From Nitrospirota bacterium (GTDB lineage Bacteria > Nitrospirota > Nitrospiria > Nitrospirales > Nitrospiraceae): a DNA stretch of 64,000 bases. Numbering within the stretch: position 1 is the first letter of the stretch; every line of letters begins with the position of its first letter. Both the position numbers and the translations under genes were made by a program. Location of the stretch: the NCBI GenBank assembly GCA_004296885.1, contig SCVN01000008.1:1-64000 (forward strand), in the 5' to 3' direction. Below the pieces are notes generated by a model. The model did not search any database. It had not been told where the DNA came from and worked only from the letters and a program-made list of their open reading frames with translations. Shown here in pieces: positions 44,774-53,984 of this stretch.

Positions 44774-45711
44774 CAGACCACTCCTTCGGCCAGTCGTCTG
44801 AGTAGACGGCGTTCACGCGCCGACAACGCACCCCCCCTGGCCTCTTCAAGAATCCGGTCGAACGCCCCGCTGGCAGCCAAATTCCGCAATGTCCGTACGA
44901 CCGGATCTGAGAGAATCCCTTCGAGCCGAAGCCTCTCCAAATAGGCAAAGGCCTCAGCAAGGGTTTCCCGTGAGCGAGTATAATAATCCTCTCCACGTCG
45001 GCGATTGCTGTAGGCCTCAAACTGTTCGCAGGCCACCAACACCTCGGCAAGCTGACGCACCCAGAGCTTGGCTCTTTCGAGTTTCTCTGGATAATAATAG
45101 TACAGCATGACCTTGGCCATCCAGGGCTCCCACTGAATGCCTAAATCCAGCAACTTCGGCTTAACCTCGCGCAGACGACGGGCCAAGCGCCGCGCATAAC
45201 CGAGGCGCATCTCCACCTGGGCCTCGCTCCAGCGGTCCATGGGAATGCCGGCACGCTCCAAGTCATCGGCATATCGGACGAGGAACGCTTCTGTCTCGCG
45301 GCCATAGACCGTATTCGGGTGAACTGCGCGCCACTCGCGAGGTCTGGTGGGAATGCCACGCTGACGCGCCCAGGACCAGATGGCCCCGAACCGCTTCCGG
45401 TCCAAGCCCGTCCTCCCCAGATCGTGCAACAGACAGGCAATTTGGTACTGGCGTAACCGGTCGTGAGAATGGCCCAATTCGGCCGCGACCGCAGCGCACA
45501 TACGCGCTGTCCGCAAGGCATGCGGCCGGTCATAGCCTCGAATAAGACGGTCCGGCCTGCGTGGATCTGGCACATCATAAAGCCGTAGCAGTGCTCCGGC
45601 CAAAGTCTTCGGCATCAACAACGGAGCTTTCTGCTGCGGAGGAGAGTCAGGTGTGCCCTGACCTATTGCTTGCTGACGTGTGGTGCGTTGGGGAAAGGCC
45701 ATGGCCATCAT
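44773..45711 (-). CDS. HD-domain phosphohydrolase-like protein
   Basis: 312 residues. HALRTARMC then LLHDLGRTGLD gives the H...HD metal site of HD phosphohydrolases, with a later His/Asp region. The rest is helical and Arg-rich. Could hydrolyse nucleotides or cyclic dinucleotides; the substrate is not visible. The stop shares a base with the YjbQ start. Confidence 0.78.
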   Translation of the reverse strand: MMAMAFPQRTTRQQAIGQGTPDSPPQQKAPLLMPKTLAGALLRLYDVPDPRRPDRLIRGYDRPHALRTARMCAAVAAELGHSHDRLRQYQIACLLHDLGRTGLDRKRFGAIWSWARQRGIPTRPREWRAVHPNTVYGRETEAFLVRYADDLERAGIPMDRWSEAQVEMRLGYARRLARRLREVKPKLLDLGIQWEPWMAKVMLYYYYPEKLERAKLWVRQLAEVLVACEQFEAYSNRRRGEDYYTRSRETLAEAFAYLERLRLEGILSDPVVRTLRNLAASGAFDRILEEARGGALSARERRLLRRLAEGVV

Positions 45712-45765
45712 TTTTGCAACGGCAGGATATCGTTCGCCCGTCGGAGTGTCAAGGCTGAGGCGGAC

Positions 45766-46143
45766 TCACTGTATGTGACAAACGAATATGATGAGGCCTA
45801 CGATGGCCGCCGCCAATGATGAGATGAGCACCGCGGCAGCGGACACATCTTTGATGAACTTCACCCTTTCATGCTGCATCGGGTGCAACAGGTCGAGCGT
45901 TTTTTCAATCATGGTATTCAACAACTCGAGCGAGAGCACCATGCCAACCGCCGTGACGATGAACAGCCATTCCGTTTGCGACAGCCCGACGATCAACCCG
46001 GCCAAGCTGACGACGCTGGCGACTGTCAGTTGGATACGAAAACTCTGCTCCGCTCGATAGGCCGCCTTCACCCCGTGCCAGGCGCAAGCGAACCTCTGCC
46101 GGATCTGCGGCAATGGGGACATGCCGACGTTGCCAGGCGACAT
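45766..46143 (-). CDS. dgkA: Diacylglycerol / undecaprenol kinase
   Basis: 125 residues, with three membrane helices. The family motif SLELLNTMIEKTLDLLHP (ExxNTxIE) is clear. Phosphorylates diacylglycerol or undecaprenol. It lies 17 nt after the PAP2 gene, a natural pairing of kinase and phosphatase of membrane lipids. Confidence 0.94.
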   Translation of the reverse strand: MSPGNVGMSPLPQIRQRFACAWHGVKAAYRAEQSFRIQLTVASVVSLAGLIVGLSQTEWLFIVTAVGMVLSLELLNTMIEKTLDLLHPMQHERVKFIKDVSAAAVLISSLAAAIVGLIIFVCHIQ

Positions 46144-46160
46144 AGATTCGTCCGCTTAAA

Positions 46161-47045
46161 TCAGAATCGCTTCCCGATCATGAGACCCGTACCTACGCCT
46201 TGCTCCAGGGACAGAGGACGAATCTGCCAGTCGTCCGGATCCCCCGCATGTTGCCGACTGATAAATTTCCCCATACCCCAACCGATCAATCCGCCAACGA
46301 TGACATCGGAGGTAAAATGCTTGTCCGTGTATACCCGTGACGCAGCCACGGCAGTTGCTACACCATAGGATAACCAGCCGATAGCAGGATCGAACCGATC
46401 GGCAAAGACCGACGCCACGGCAAAACTGGCCGCCGAATGCGAGGAGCCGAACGATGTATTCCCGGAGAACGGACGGAAGTTCGTCGCGCCTTGATGTTTC
46501 TCAGGGCGAGCACGGCCCGTTGCATTGCTGAGCAACTCAGCCGCCACCACGGCAAATCCCTCGGCTTCCAGGCCGACCAGACCCGCCTCTTTGATCCAAC
46601 TGCCCCCCCCGTAGGACTGGTTGGCAAGACCAATCGCAATGACGCCGACATTGACACCCGCCATGGTCACCGGGTTGCCGAAGGTGTTGAAACCATCCGC
46701 CACCTTTTTCCCCGTCGCACTCTTGTTGTTCCGGTCCACCCAGTCCTGAATACTGTGATCGGCAGCAACAAAGCCTCCGACAACCGCCGCCCCAGCCCCA
46801 GCCTTGAGCCAATCCTCCCCGGTCATTCTCAAGGGAGCGGTCACCAAGGCTCGTGCGTCTTCGATCACGGCCTTGACCCCTTCCGTGACCGATTCCTCCC
46901 GCACCGTCTGCACCGGCCCTTGCTGAGACGGCATTTCGGCAAATACGGGAACATGTGTAACGATGACCTGCAGGAGGGCCAGGAACGGTACCCAGAGGAC
47001 ATGCCGGGCACTGGCATGACTTGAACCTTGCGTTTCAGGGGACAC
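46161..47045 (-). CDS. PAP2-family phosphatase
   Basis: 294 residues, exported or membrane-bound. The acid-phosphatase motifs are GRARPEKHQG (KX6RP-like), GSSHSAASF (SGHS-like, with Ser for Gly) and SRVYTDKHFTSDVI (SRx5HxxxD). Probably dephosphorylates a lipid phosphate. First of the run PAP2-dgkA-HD-yjbQ-htrA. Confidence 0.88.
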   Translation of the reverse strand: MSPETQGSSHASARHVLWVPFLALLQVIVTHVPVFAEMPSQQGPVQTVREESVTEGVKAVIEDARALVTAPLRMTGEDWLKAGAGAAVVGGFVAADHSIQDWVDRNNKSATGKKVADGFNTFGNPVTMAGVNVGVIAIGLANQSYGGGSWIKEAGLVGLEAEGFAVVAAELLSNATGRARPEKHQGATNFRPFSGNTSFGSSHSAASFAVASVFADRFDPAIGWLSYGVATAVAASRVYTDKHFTSDVIVGGLIGWGMGKFISRQHAGDPDDWQIRPLSLEQGVGTGLMIGKRF

Positions 47046-47477
47046 TGCGCAATTTCTCCTGCGAGCGACGTGGGCTACCTGCCGTATCTACGTCTTCAAT
47101 CCTTTGCTGGACCGTCTTTTGGTTTCAGGCTGTGAGGCTCCTCGTACGGGCATCTCGTATACCTGACATCGTCCCAGGGGGGTCTTGACTGCCACCCTTC
47201 TCACCTGAACCTGGAGAACAGCCAGTCCAGACGAAAAGACGCCCTGCTTCGCCGGAGTCGATAGTGGGGAGACTGGAGCGACCGGTTGGATTGCACCACC
47301 CTGCTGGATACAAACTGAAACCACCCCCTCCAATACAGCGATGCGGATGAATTATAAGAGCTCCAACCGGGCAAAGCTACGTCAATTTTTTCTCTCGCCC
47401 TATTCCCATTCCCAGGCCATCACGGACAGACAGCTGCCATAGAGACATAGAAGCGGCAGGGAAAGCGCTTACTTGGC
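47046..47477. other. Gap between PAP2 gene and tRNA-Thr
   Basis: 432 bp; an 81-codon minus-strand ORF lacks family features and is not accepted. Nothing else recognised. Confidence 0.4.
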
Positions 47478-47552
47478 TGGAGCCGGCGAGTGGGATTGAA
47501 CCACCGACCTGCTGATTACGAATCAGCTGCTCTACCACTGAGCTACGCCGGC
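47478..47552 (-). tRNA. tRNA-Thr (CGU)
   Basis: 75-nt cloverleaf with encoded CCA. Acceptor GCCGGCG / CGCCGGC, anticodon loop TTCGTAA, T arm GGTGGTTCAATCCCAC(T). Reads ACG. Confidence 0.95.
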
Positions 47553-47632
47553 TCTCGATCTGGCTGCTCTGGCAAGAAAGAACGTGGAATCTTACTCAGG
47601 TCGGGACCAGGCTGTCAATGAGCTGGAGGTCT

Positions 47633-49501
47633 CTACTTCACACGAGCCAGAGGCAGACTCCAGGCCTTGGCGGTGGGCACCAAGGCGGGTACGCAGGCCG
47701 GGTCCTGCTCGTTCCCAAAATCCGCCTTGGCGGTCGTGGAGACTTGCCGTTGCGCGTACTCAAAGAGTTCACCAACTGCCACAGTTCCGTTATGGTCTCG
47801 ATCGGCTGCTCCGGCCAATCCCTTGAGCAAAAAGTAGGTAAACAGTCCATGCTTGCCTTGTTCATACTGGTGCGTGAGTTGGCTTCGGCTGACCCCGATC
47901 ATCTGCACCAGCTTGCCGTCCAATACCTCCGGTGTGCCCCAGACGGGATCGACCCCGTCGGCTCGTCCATCCGGCAAGACCGCACCCGGCGGCAGCGCGA
48001 GCGTGACATCGAGCAATACCACGGCATGCTGCACGGGAAGGTTGGCCAGGGCGGTCTGAAGACGACGCAGGGAAAACCCTTTAAGCGGCGCCCCCACATT
48101 CCCTTCATGGGGCAACAGGACAACCGATCCGGTGGCTGGGTCCACCTGCGCTCGGCCTGAAAAGAACACCAAGGCTACCCCGCCGGCCTCCGCCTGCTGG
48201 GGAAGCCAGTCTTCGAAAGCCTCCACGAGATCGTCCTTGAGCGCATGCTCATCTGTCAGCAACTTCACGCGTTTCGCAGGAATTCCCCCGACGGCTTTAA
48301 AATAGTTGGCCATAACCTCCGCGTCACGGGCGGCATATTTTACGCCTGGCATGTCCGGCTCGCGGAAGCTTCCCACTCCAATGGCGAGGGCCACAGCCTT
48401 CTTTCGCTCGTAGCCGCGGACCGGCGTGGGGACTTGATCCACGTCAACCGACAATACTTCCACACTCTCCGGCTTGGCGGGACGCAAGGCGACCAGGAAC
48501 TTCTTCGGTCGGAGCGGGCCGGTCAAACCTCCTGGAGCTTCCACAGAGACGATCAATTCCGCTTGCTGGACCGCGGGCACCTGGGGAAGATTTCCGCTGA
48601 CCGTGACATGTTTGCTCTCTCCCGGTTGCAGGTCACCGACCGGAATCGGATTCTGCAACATTTGGATCAGGGCCGGAGTGCCCTTCAGCGCAACGACCAC
48701 GCCTCGGGCGACATCCGGGCCCGCATTATTGACCTCGACATCCACCGTGACCCGTTCCGTCCCCTCCAAGACGTTATCCTGACTTTCATCTCTCAGCATG
48801 GCCCGGAACGACAAGGCGCTGGGTTGCGCAGGTGGCACTGCTATGGGCTGAGCCTGGGTCGGCACACCTGCGGTGGCTACCGGAGGACCGCTCCTCTGCT
48901 TTCTGTCGGCCGCCGCCTGCCGAATCTGGCTGGATGATCCAAGGTGCGTCTTGAATCCTTGGGCCAAGGTTGCCGCCGCCTTGGCGACCAGGCCGTCGAG
49001 CCCTTGCACGTCACAACTGCCCCGCTCCGTCTCTACGCTCCCCTGGGCTTCGGTCCGAATGCTTTTCGTATAGACGACGGAGCCACTGCCGTCCAGATAT
49101 GTCGCCGTCCCCCCGAGCACCACGACAGCCGTATAGCTATTGGTCTCATGACGCGGAATAAAGAGCTGCAGATCTTTCAACCCCAGAACCAGCTGCACGG
49201 TTCCATCAGGAAGCTCTTTGCCGGTTAATTTGGTTTGCCCGTCAATAACATGCTCGAAGGCCATCCCAACCTCACGGGTCACAGATTTCGTGAGTTTCTC
49301 CCCAAAAACCAGGGTGGCTGGTTGCTGGCAGGCGTTCGTATAGTCGAATGCCGCGCTGGTTACTGTAGGGTCTAGCTGCAGATTGACGGTCAGAGGCAGC
49401 CAATAGCCTCGGCTATCGCCGCCGAACCAGGGGCGCGACGTGAGCCCGCTGCAGCCGGTGAAGGCCGCAAGGAGAAGAAGCCAGGTAGCAACGCGAGTCA
49501 T
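47633..49501 (-). CDS. Caspase-like lipoprotein lacking the catalytic dyad
   Basis: 622 residues from the ATG at 49501. Lipobox AAFTGC (Cys17). Residues ~35-190 look like an LPS-assembly-lipoprotein-type domain, ~230-340 like an adhesion/CARDB-type beta domain. Residues ~365-620 form a caspase (peptidase C14) fold: KKAVALAIGVGSF, AARDAEVMANYF, VALVFFSGR, AVVLLDVT, GLFTYFLLKGL. The usual His of SGH is Arg450 and the usual Cys of D-x-C is Thr500, so it cannot be an active protease of this type. Outer-membrane location inferred. Confidence 0.82.
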   Translation of the reverse strand: MTRVATWLLLLAAFTGCSGLTSRPWFGGDSRGYWLPLTVNLQLDPTVTSAAFDYTNACQQPATLVFGEKLTKSVTREVGMAFEHVIDGQTKLTGKELPDGTVQLVLGLKDLQLFIPRHETNSYTAVVVLGGTATYLDGSGSVVYTKSIRTEAQGSVETERGSCDVQGLDGLVAKAAATLAQGFKTHLGSSSQIRQAAADRKQRSGPPVATAGVPTQAQPIAVPPAQPSALSFRAMLRDESQDNVLEGTERVTVDVEVNNAGPDVARGVVVALKGTPALIQMLQNPIPVGDLQPGESKHVTVSGNLPQVPAVQQAELIVSVEAPGGLTGPLRPKKFLVALRPAKPESVEVLSVDVDQVPTPVRGYERKKAVALAIGVGSFREPDMPGVKYAARDAEVMANYFKAVGGIPAKRVKLLTDEHALKDDLVEAFEDWLPQQAEAGGVALVFFSGRAQVDPATGSVVLLPHEGNVGAPLKGFSLRRLQTALANLPVQHAVVLLDVTLALPPGAVLPDGRADGVDPVWGTPEVLDGKLVQMIGVSRSQLTHQYEQGKHGLFTYFLLKGLAGAADRDHNGTVAVGELFEYAQRQVSTTAKADFGNEQDPACVPALVPTAKAWSLPLARVK

Positions 49502-49660
49502 ACGGAGTGTACGCGCGGGAAGGGGGACCAAGAATGTGGACGGAGCCCACACGTTAGGGTTATACCGGATTCCTCGCTGCAAGGCAACCGCAAAGGCCGG
49601 ATGCGGCTGCTGTGGACACCACATTGACAGGGTTTTCTTGCTTGCGTTAAGGTCAGCGGC

Positions 49661-50572
49661 ATGGTTCCAGCCCCCTCGCCGGAGAGCTTTTCCTCACCCA
49701 TGTGCGGGGAAAAACAAACCCGTTGGCAGCCACTGGCCGACTTGATTCGGCTTCGGAACCAATCCGGCACCCTCCTCCTGCTGTGGCCGATTCTGTGGAG
49801 CCTGGTCTTGGCCTCTGAGGGACGTCCCTCGCTGACGCTGCTGGCCCTGTTCATCCTTGGCTCATTTCTGATGCGCAGCGCCGGCGTCGTCCTCAACGAT
49901 CTGGCCGACCGTTCCTTCGATCGCCAGGTGGCGCGCACCAAAACACGTCCGCTGGCCAGCGGGAGGTTGAGCGTGCAGACCTCACTGGTCACTGCCTTCC
50001 TGCTCTTGTCCGCCTCGGCTGGCCTCTTGTATTTTCTCAATCGTCTCACCATCTTGCTCAGTCCGATAGCCTTCTTGTTGGCCGTCCTCTACCCATTTTC
50101 CAAACGATTTGTGCAAATTCCGCAAGCCGTGCTCGGCATCGCATTTGGCTGGGGCGCGGTCATGGCTTGGGCCGCAGCGCGAAACCATCTGGACTTGCCC
50201 GTCTGGCTCCTCTATGCCGGCACCGTCTGCTGGGCCCTGGGCTATGACACGATCTATGCGCTGCAGGATCGCGACGACGATGAGCGGATCGGCGTGAAGT
50301 CCTCGGCTATCTTTTTCGGTCCACGGACATGGCTGGCCGTGGCCTGCTTCTTCGCCGGAACACTGGCTATGATCGGGGCTACCGGATGGCTCACCGGTTT
50401 GGGTCCGGCGTTCTACGTCACGCTGACCGGGGCGGCATGGGTCATGAGCCGGCAGGTTCGCCTCCTGAGAGGCCCCGTGTCGCAGCCCATCGCGTTCGCC
50501 TTGTTCAAACAGCACGTATGGATCGGTATGGCGATCCTGGTAGGCATCTGGGCCGGAGTTCTACTTCCATAA
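49661..50572 (+). CDS. UbiA-family prenyltransferase
   Basis: 303 residues with about eight membrane helices. The first Asp-rich motif is VLNDLADRSFDRQVARTKTRPLASG; the second is IYALQDRDDDERIGVKSS. Transfers a polyprenyl chain to an aromatic acceptor; it is closest in form to 4-hydroxybenzoate octaprenyltransferase (UbiA or MqnP type), so it serves quinone synthesis. Divergent from the caspase-like gene. Confidence 0.9.
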   Translation: MVPAPSPESFSSPMCGEKQTRWQPLADLIRLRNQSGTLLLLWPILWSLVLASEGRPSLTLLALFILGSFLMRSAGVVLNDLADRSFDRQVARTKTRPLASGRLSVQTSLVTAFLLLSASAGLLYFLNRLTILLSPIAFLLAVLYPFSKRFVQIPQAVLGIAFGWGAVMAWAAARNHLDLPVWLLYAGTVCWALGYDTIYALQDRDDDERIGVKSSAIFFGPRTWLAVACFFAGTLAMIGATGWLTGLGPAFYVTLTGAAWVMSRQVRLLRGPVSQPIAFALFKQHVWIGMAILVGIWAGVLLP

Positions 50573-50599
50573 ACCGCTCCGGCCGGATGAGCGCCCGGC

Positions 50600-51649
50600 T
50601 TAGCTGGCCGGCTTCTCGATCGGCTTCTCCGGCTTGGGAGCCTGCAGGGTGGCCAAGTACATGGCGATCGCCTTCGCGTCAGGATCATTGATCCCGAGGT
50701 TCGGCATGCGGGTCTCCGGCTTCATGCTCTGTGGATACTTGATCCAGCGCACCACCCACGTGCTGTTCAGCCGAAAACCGGCTCGGTCCAGGGCCGGACC
50801 GACGACTCCGCCTTCCTCCCCGACCCGGTGGCAGGCATTGCAGCCATACTTGTTCGAGTAGAGCCGTTTCCCCACTTCGGCTTGCTTGGCCGCCACGTCG
50901 GCAGCCATCGTCAGGTCTGGCCTTGGGACGGATGCAAACTTTGGTCTGGCGGTGAAATTGGCCAAGGCGGCTTTGGCCGTCTCCAGCTCCTTGGCGGCCA
51001 CCCCCATGGCCTCTTGTTCTTTGGCGGTTGCGGCATCATCCATGTCTTTGCCGCTCTTCTCCGCCTCGTCGCTGGCCTTCTTGTCCGCCGCATCGAAGGT
51101 CTGCTTGGCCTGATCGAATTTCTGCTGGGCGGCCTGCAACTGATCCGCGATTTCCTTCTTCCGACCTTCGACATTATAGGTCAGTTGCATTCCGTGCAAG
51201 GTTCGGACGTAGGCGACAATAGCCCAAATTTCCTCTTCCGACAGGGTGTACTTGAACGTGGGCATGGTCGGAACGGCAAAGTCATCGTCTCCGATCTTAT
51301 CGCCGATCTCAGGAGTCGTATCCTTCATGTCTCGGGAGACCGTGCTGAAGATCTCCTCGTCCTTGAATGTGGACATTTCAGACTTATTGGAAAGATCCTT
51401 GGGCTTGGGATCAGGCATCTGATTCCAGTTGTATCCTTCGTTCTGTTGCCCGTGCTCGCCATGACAATGCATGCAGTAGTGTTCATAGAGGTGCTTGCCT
51501 TTGGCGACCTGTTCGCTCTGAAAGAGGGCGCAGCCTGCGCCTCCGACCGCTGCGGCAATCCCGATCACCATAGCCGCGACGACCAGCCTTCGCCGGCCGC
51601 CCGTCGTCCCCATGCGCGCGCCGTCTGTCGCCTGCGCCACCGCCTTCAT
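50600..51649 (-). CDS. Dihaem c-type cytochrome
   Basis: 349 residues. Lipobox GGAGC (Cys40). Two haem c sites: C59MHCH63 and a later CNACH in the C-terminal domain. Between them is a long Ala/Lys/Glu coiled-coil linker. C-terminal LGINDPDAKAIAMYLATL is a class I cytochrome c end with the Met ligand nearby (RMPNLG). Last gene of the respiratory operon; overlaps the EB_dh gene by 4 nt. Confidence 0.9.
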   Translation of the reverse strand: MKAVAQATDGARMGTTGGRRRLVVAAMVIGIAAAVGGAGCALFQSEQVAKGKHLYEHYCMHCHGEHGQQNEGYNWNQMPDPKPKDLSNKSEMSTFKDEEIFSTVSRDMKDTTPEIGDKIGDDDFAVPTMPTFKYTLSEEEIWAIVAYVRTLHGMQLTYNVEGRKKEIADQLQAAQQKFDQAKQTFDAADKKASDEAEKSGKDMDDAATAKEQEAMGVAAKELETAKAALANFTARPKFASVPRPDLTMAADVAAKQAEVGKRLYSNKYGCNACHRVGEEGGVVGPALDRAGFRLNSTWVVRWIKYPQSMKPETRMPNLGINDPDAKAIAMYLATLQAPKPEKPIEKPAS

Positions 51650-52521
51650 GAGGTCGCCCCTTTCTTCAACTTCCTGATGATGACAAACTGAAAGCCCGCC
51701 GCAAGCCCCACCGCCAGGGCCACGTAATAATAGGCCGAATAGTCCGGCGGAGGATCAGCTCTGAAGTACCACCAGGAAGAGACCGCCTTCTGCGAGCCCT
51801 TCTCCTTCAAATCCCCGCTCTCCAGCTTCTTTCCGTCCCAGACGGCAAAGGCAATATTGATAAAGTCACCCGGCTTGATCTGCGTGTCATGCTCGACATC
51901 GGGCGTGGAGAGGGCCCGGCTGAAGACGACTTTCCAGGAGCCGTTCTGATAGACCCCCTTAGCCTTGACATCCTGCTGGTCTTGCACTTTCAAGCTGCCG
52001 AAGCCCTGGGCATTCATGTCCAGCGCTTTGTTGTCCTTGTTCTTCCAGAACCAGATGTTCACCGGACCGCCCTGCACCTGCGCCATCGGCTGCCCGTGCG
52101 CAAAGTGGGCTTTCTTATCCCCCACCATGAACTCCAAGCCGGCGGCATCATCCGGGTCCTGGCTCGGATCTTCATACTCCAGAAGGACGGCGATCTGCTG
52201 CCCATCGTGCAACGCGCGGACCTTGACGGACTTGACCGTCACTTCCTGAATCCGGTTGGGCCAGTGGACCTGCGGGGACATCGGAAACTCCGAGGCCGGC
52301 GCACTATTCCAGGCCGCCGCCGTAGGATCATCGGCCGGCAGCCCTCCCTTGACCAGCGCCGCTCGGACCGACACGCTTTCCTGAGCAAAGCCTGGGGAAG
52401 GGACCAAAGAGCCCGCCGCCAGCACCGTTCCGACCAGGAGCCCGGCACACCAGGGCTTGACTTGACCCAACGTCCTCATAGATTCCTCTTGATTCGCTCG
52501 TACGGCTTGGAAGACGGCCAT
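51646..52521 (-). CDS. EB_dh-domain haem b protein
   Basis: 291 residues. Signal peptide (LLVGTVLAAGSLVPSPGFAQ), an ethylbenzene-dehydrogenase-gamma-like domain (HWPNRIQEVTVKSVKVRALHDGQQIAVLLEYEDPS, WKVVFSR) and one C-terminal membrane helix (YYYVALAVGLAAGFQFVII). The fold binds haem b in DMSO-reductase-family gamma chains such as NxrC. Here it lies with cytochromes, not with a molybdenum enzyme. Confidence 0.78.
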   Translation of the reverse strand: MAVFQAVRANQEESMRTLGQVKPWCAGLLVGTVLAAGSLVPSPGFAQESVSVRAALVKGGLPADDPTAAAWNSAPASEFPMSPQVHWPNRIQEVTVKSVKVRALHDGQQIAVLLEYEDPSQDPDDAAGLEFMVGDKKAHFAHGQPMAQVQGGPVNIWFWKNKDNKALDMNAQGFGSLKVQDQQDVKAKGVYQNGSWKVVFSRALSTPDVEHDTQIKPGDFINIAFAVWDGKKLESGDLKEKGSQKAVSSWWYFRADPPPDYSAYYYVALAVGLAAGFQFVIIRKLKKGATS

Positions 52522-52540
52522 CGGCGGCCCTCCTCAGTGA

Positions 52541-53260
52541 CTATTCCCAAGTCCTCGGCTTCTGATGGGCCCCGTCGTATTCCCCCATAATGATCTTCCA
52601 AATCCACTCATCAGGCAACTCCACTTCCCAGCGCGGCATGGCCGACTTCCAGGGCATGCCCTCGATCGGCAGGCCGACCCCGCCCTTTTTAATGCGCCAG
52701 AACAAGTAGCTCTCCTGCAGCATCGCGATGGTTGTCGGATCGGAAAAGTTCGCCGGCGGCGGATTGAACCCCCTCGATGCGGGCCCCTTCCCGTCAAAGT
52801 TCCCTCCATGACAGGGGGAGCAAAACGCGGCATAGAGCCCCTTTCCGGTCATCACGTTTTCCGGAGTGTTCGGCACGGGATTCGAGAGCCCTGTGTACTC
52901 TCCGGGAGGCGCCGGATGGATGGTGCGGTTCTCGGCCGGCGGCTGATCGCTCGGCGCCGTACTGGTATAGGTTTGCCAGCCGACCAACATGGGAAACAGC
53001 AGCAGCACGGCGATCCGTGCCCCCTGAGCCGCCCCACCCTGCCCCTCCCCGGTCAGAAACCGCACGATGGGCCCAAAGAACGCATCCGTGGAAGGGCCGC
53101 TGAGCGTGGCGAAGATCACGATCCCGGTCGTCGTCAGGGCCAGGTAGAGGAAAATCAAGCTGGCCGGAAGCGGGGCCGTGAACAGCGGCAACACAATCTT
53201 CAGGAAGACATAGACCCCGACGATCAGGATCGCTGGTTTGAGGAATACGCCGCCTTTCAT
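52541..53260 (-). CDS. Membrane-anchored monohaem cytochrome c
   Basis: 239 residues. Three N-terminal membrane helices (KPAILIVGVYVFLKIVLPLF and two more), then a cytochrome c domain with CSPCH and a Met region (EGMPWKSAMP). Within the respiratory operon. Confidence 0.87.
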   Translation of the reverse strand: MKGGVFLKPAILIVGVYVFLKIVLPLFTAPLPASLIFLYLALTTTGIVIFATLSGPSTDAFFGPIVRFLTGEGQGGAAQGARIAVLLLFPMLVGWQTYTSTAPSDQPPAENRTIHPAPPGEYTGLSNPVPNTPENVMTGKGLYAAFCSPCHGGNFDGKGPASRGFNPPPANFSDPTTIAMLQESYLFWRIKKGGVGLPIEGMPWKSAMPRWEVELPDEWIWKIIMGEYDGAHQKPRTWE

Positions 53261-53321
53261 AATCTTCCACCCTTCTGTGCCAGAACCGGCATCACTCCGC
53301 TCCTCGGATGCCGTCTCGTGG

Positions 53322-53918
53322 TTACTGCGCGTGCGCGATCGACACTGGTGCCGTTGCCTGAGCCGTCTGTGCGATCTCGTCCGGACTGACAGTGATCGGC
53401 TCCCCGCTCATCTGCTGCAAGAAGGCGATCACGGATAGGATCTCGTTCTTCGACAAGCCGATCGGGTTCTTGTTGATATACGGCATGCGCGCCGGGTACT
53501 CCTTCGGCGGCCCCTCGTGCCGGTAGTCCAAATAAATGTAGGCCTGGGGTTGCGTCAAACTCTCAAATATAAACTCCCGGGACAGTTTCGCCCCGATCCC
53601 CTTCAGGTCCGGACAGCGGGCCGACTCGCTGGGCCCGATCGAATGGCAGAGGGCGCACTGGCCCTTGCTGAAGAAAATCTTCTGACCGATGGCCGCCATG
53701 TCCGAAGCAGTCTTGATGCTGGCCACATCGAACTTCTCTTCCGCCGGCGGCAAGGACGCCATTTGGGGCACACCCAGCGCCGTCATGGAAAAGAGCCCGA
53801 GCACGATCATGACAAACCCGACGACGCGGACGAACCGGGCCTTGACGAACAAGAGAATCGAGACTCCGGTGCCGATCACGCAAAGTCCGATGATCTGTAA
53901 CAGCGCAACTTCGCTCAT
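53322..53918 (-). CDS. Membrane-anchored monohaem cytochrome c
   Basis: 198 residues. Two N-terminal membrane helices (LLQIIGLCVIGTGVSILLFV, VVGFVMIVLGLFSMTALG), then haem motif CALCH and a Met ligand region (YPARMPYINKN). Within the respiratory operon. Confidence 0.87.
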   Translation of the reverse strand: MSEVALLQIIGLCVIGTGVSILLFVKARFVRVVGFVMIVLGLFSMTALGVPQMASLPPAEEKFDVASIKTASDMAAIGQKIFFSKGQCALCHSIGPSESARCPDLKGIGAKLSREFIFESLTQPQAYIYLDYRHEGPPKEYPARMPYINKNPIGLSKNEILSVIAFLQQMSGEPITVSPDEIAQTAQATAPVSIAHAQ

Positions 53919-53984
53919 AGCGCCCTTCTCAGTTGTGAGGTGTCAGTTCCCCGACCGCCGGGTTGTCCCCAGCCACAGCCCGGA

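Noticed and set aside
47088-47333. Minus-strand ORF of 81 codons
   Set aside because: No domain, no clear ribosome site, low-complexity composition.
47633-49501. Active caspase-type protease
   Set aside because: The His and Cys positions are Arg and Thr, so protease activity of this type is not supported.
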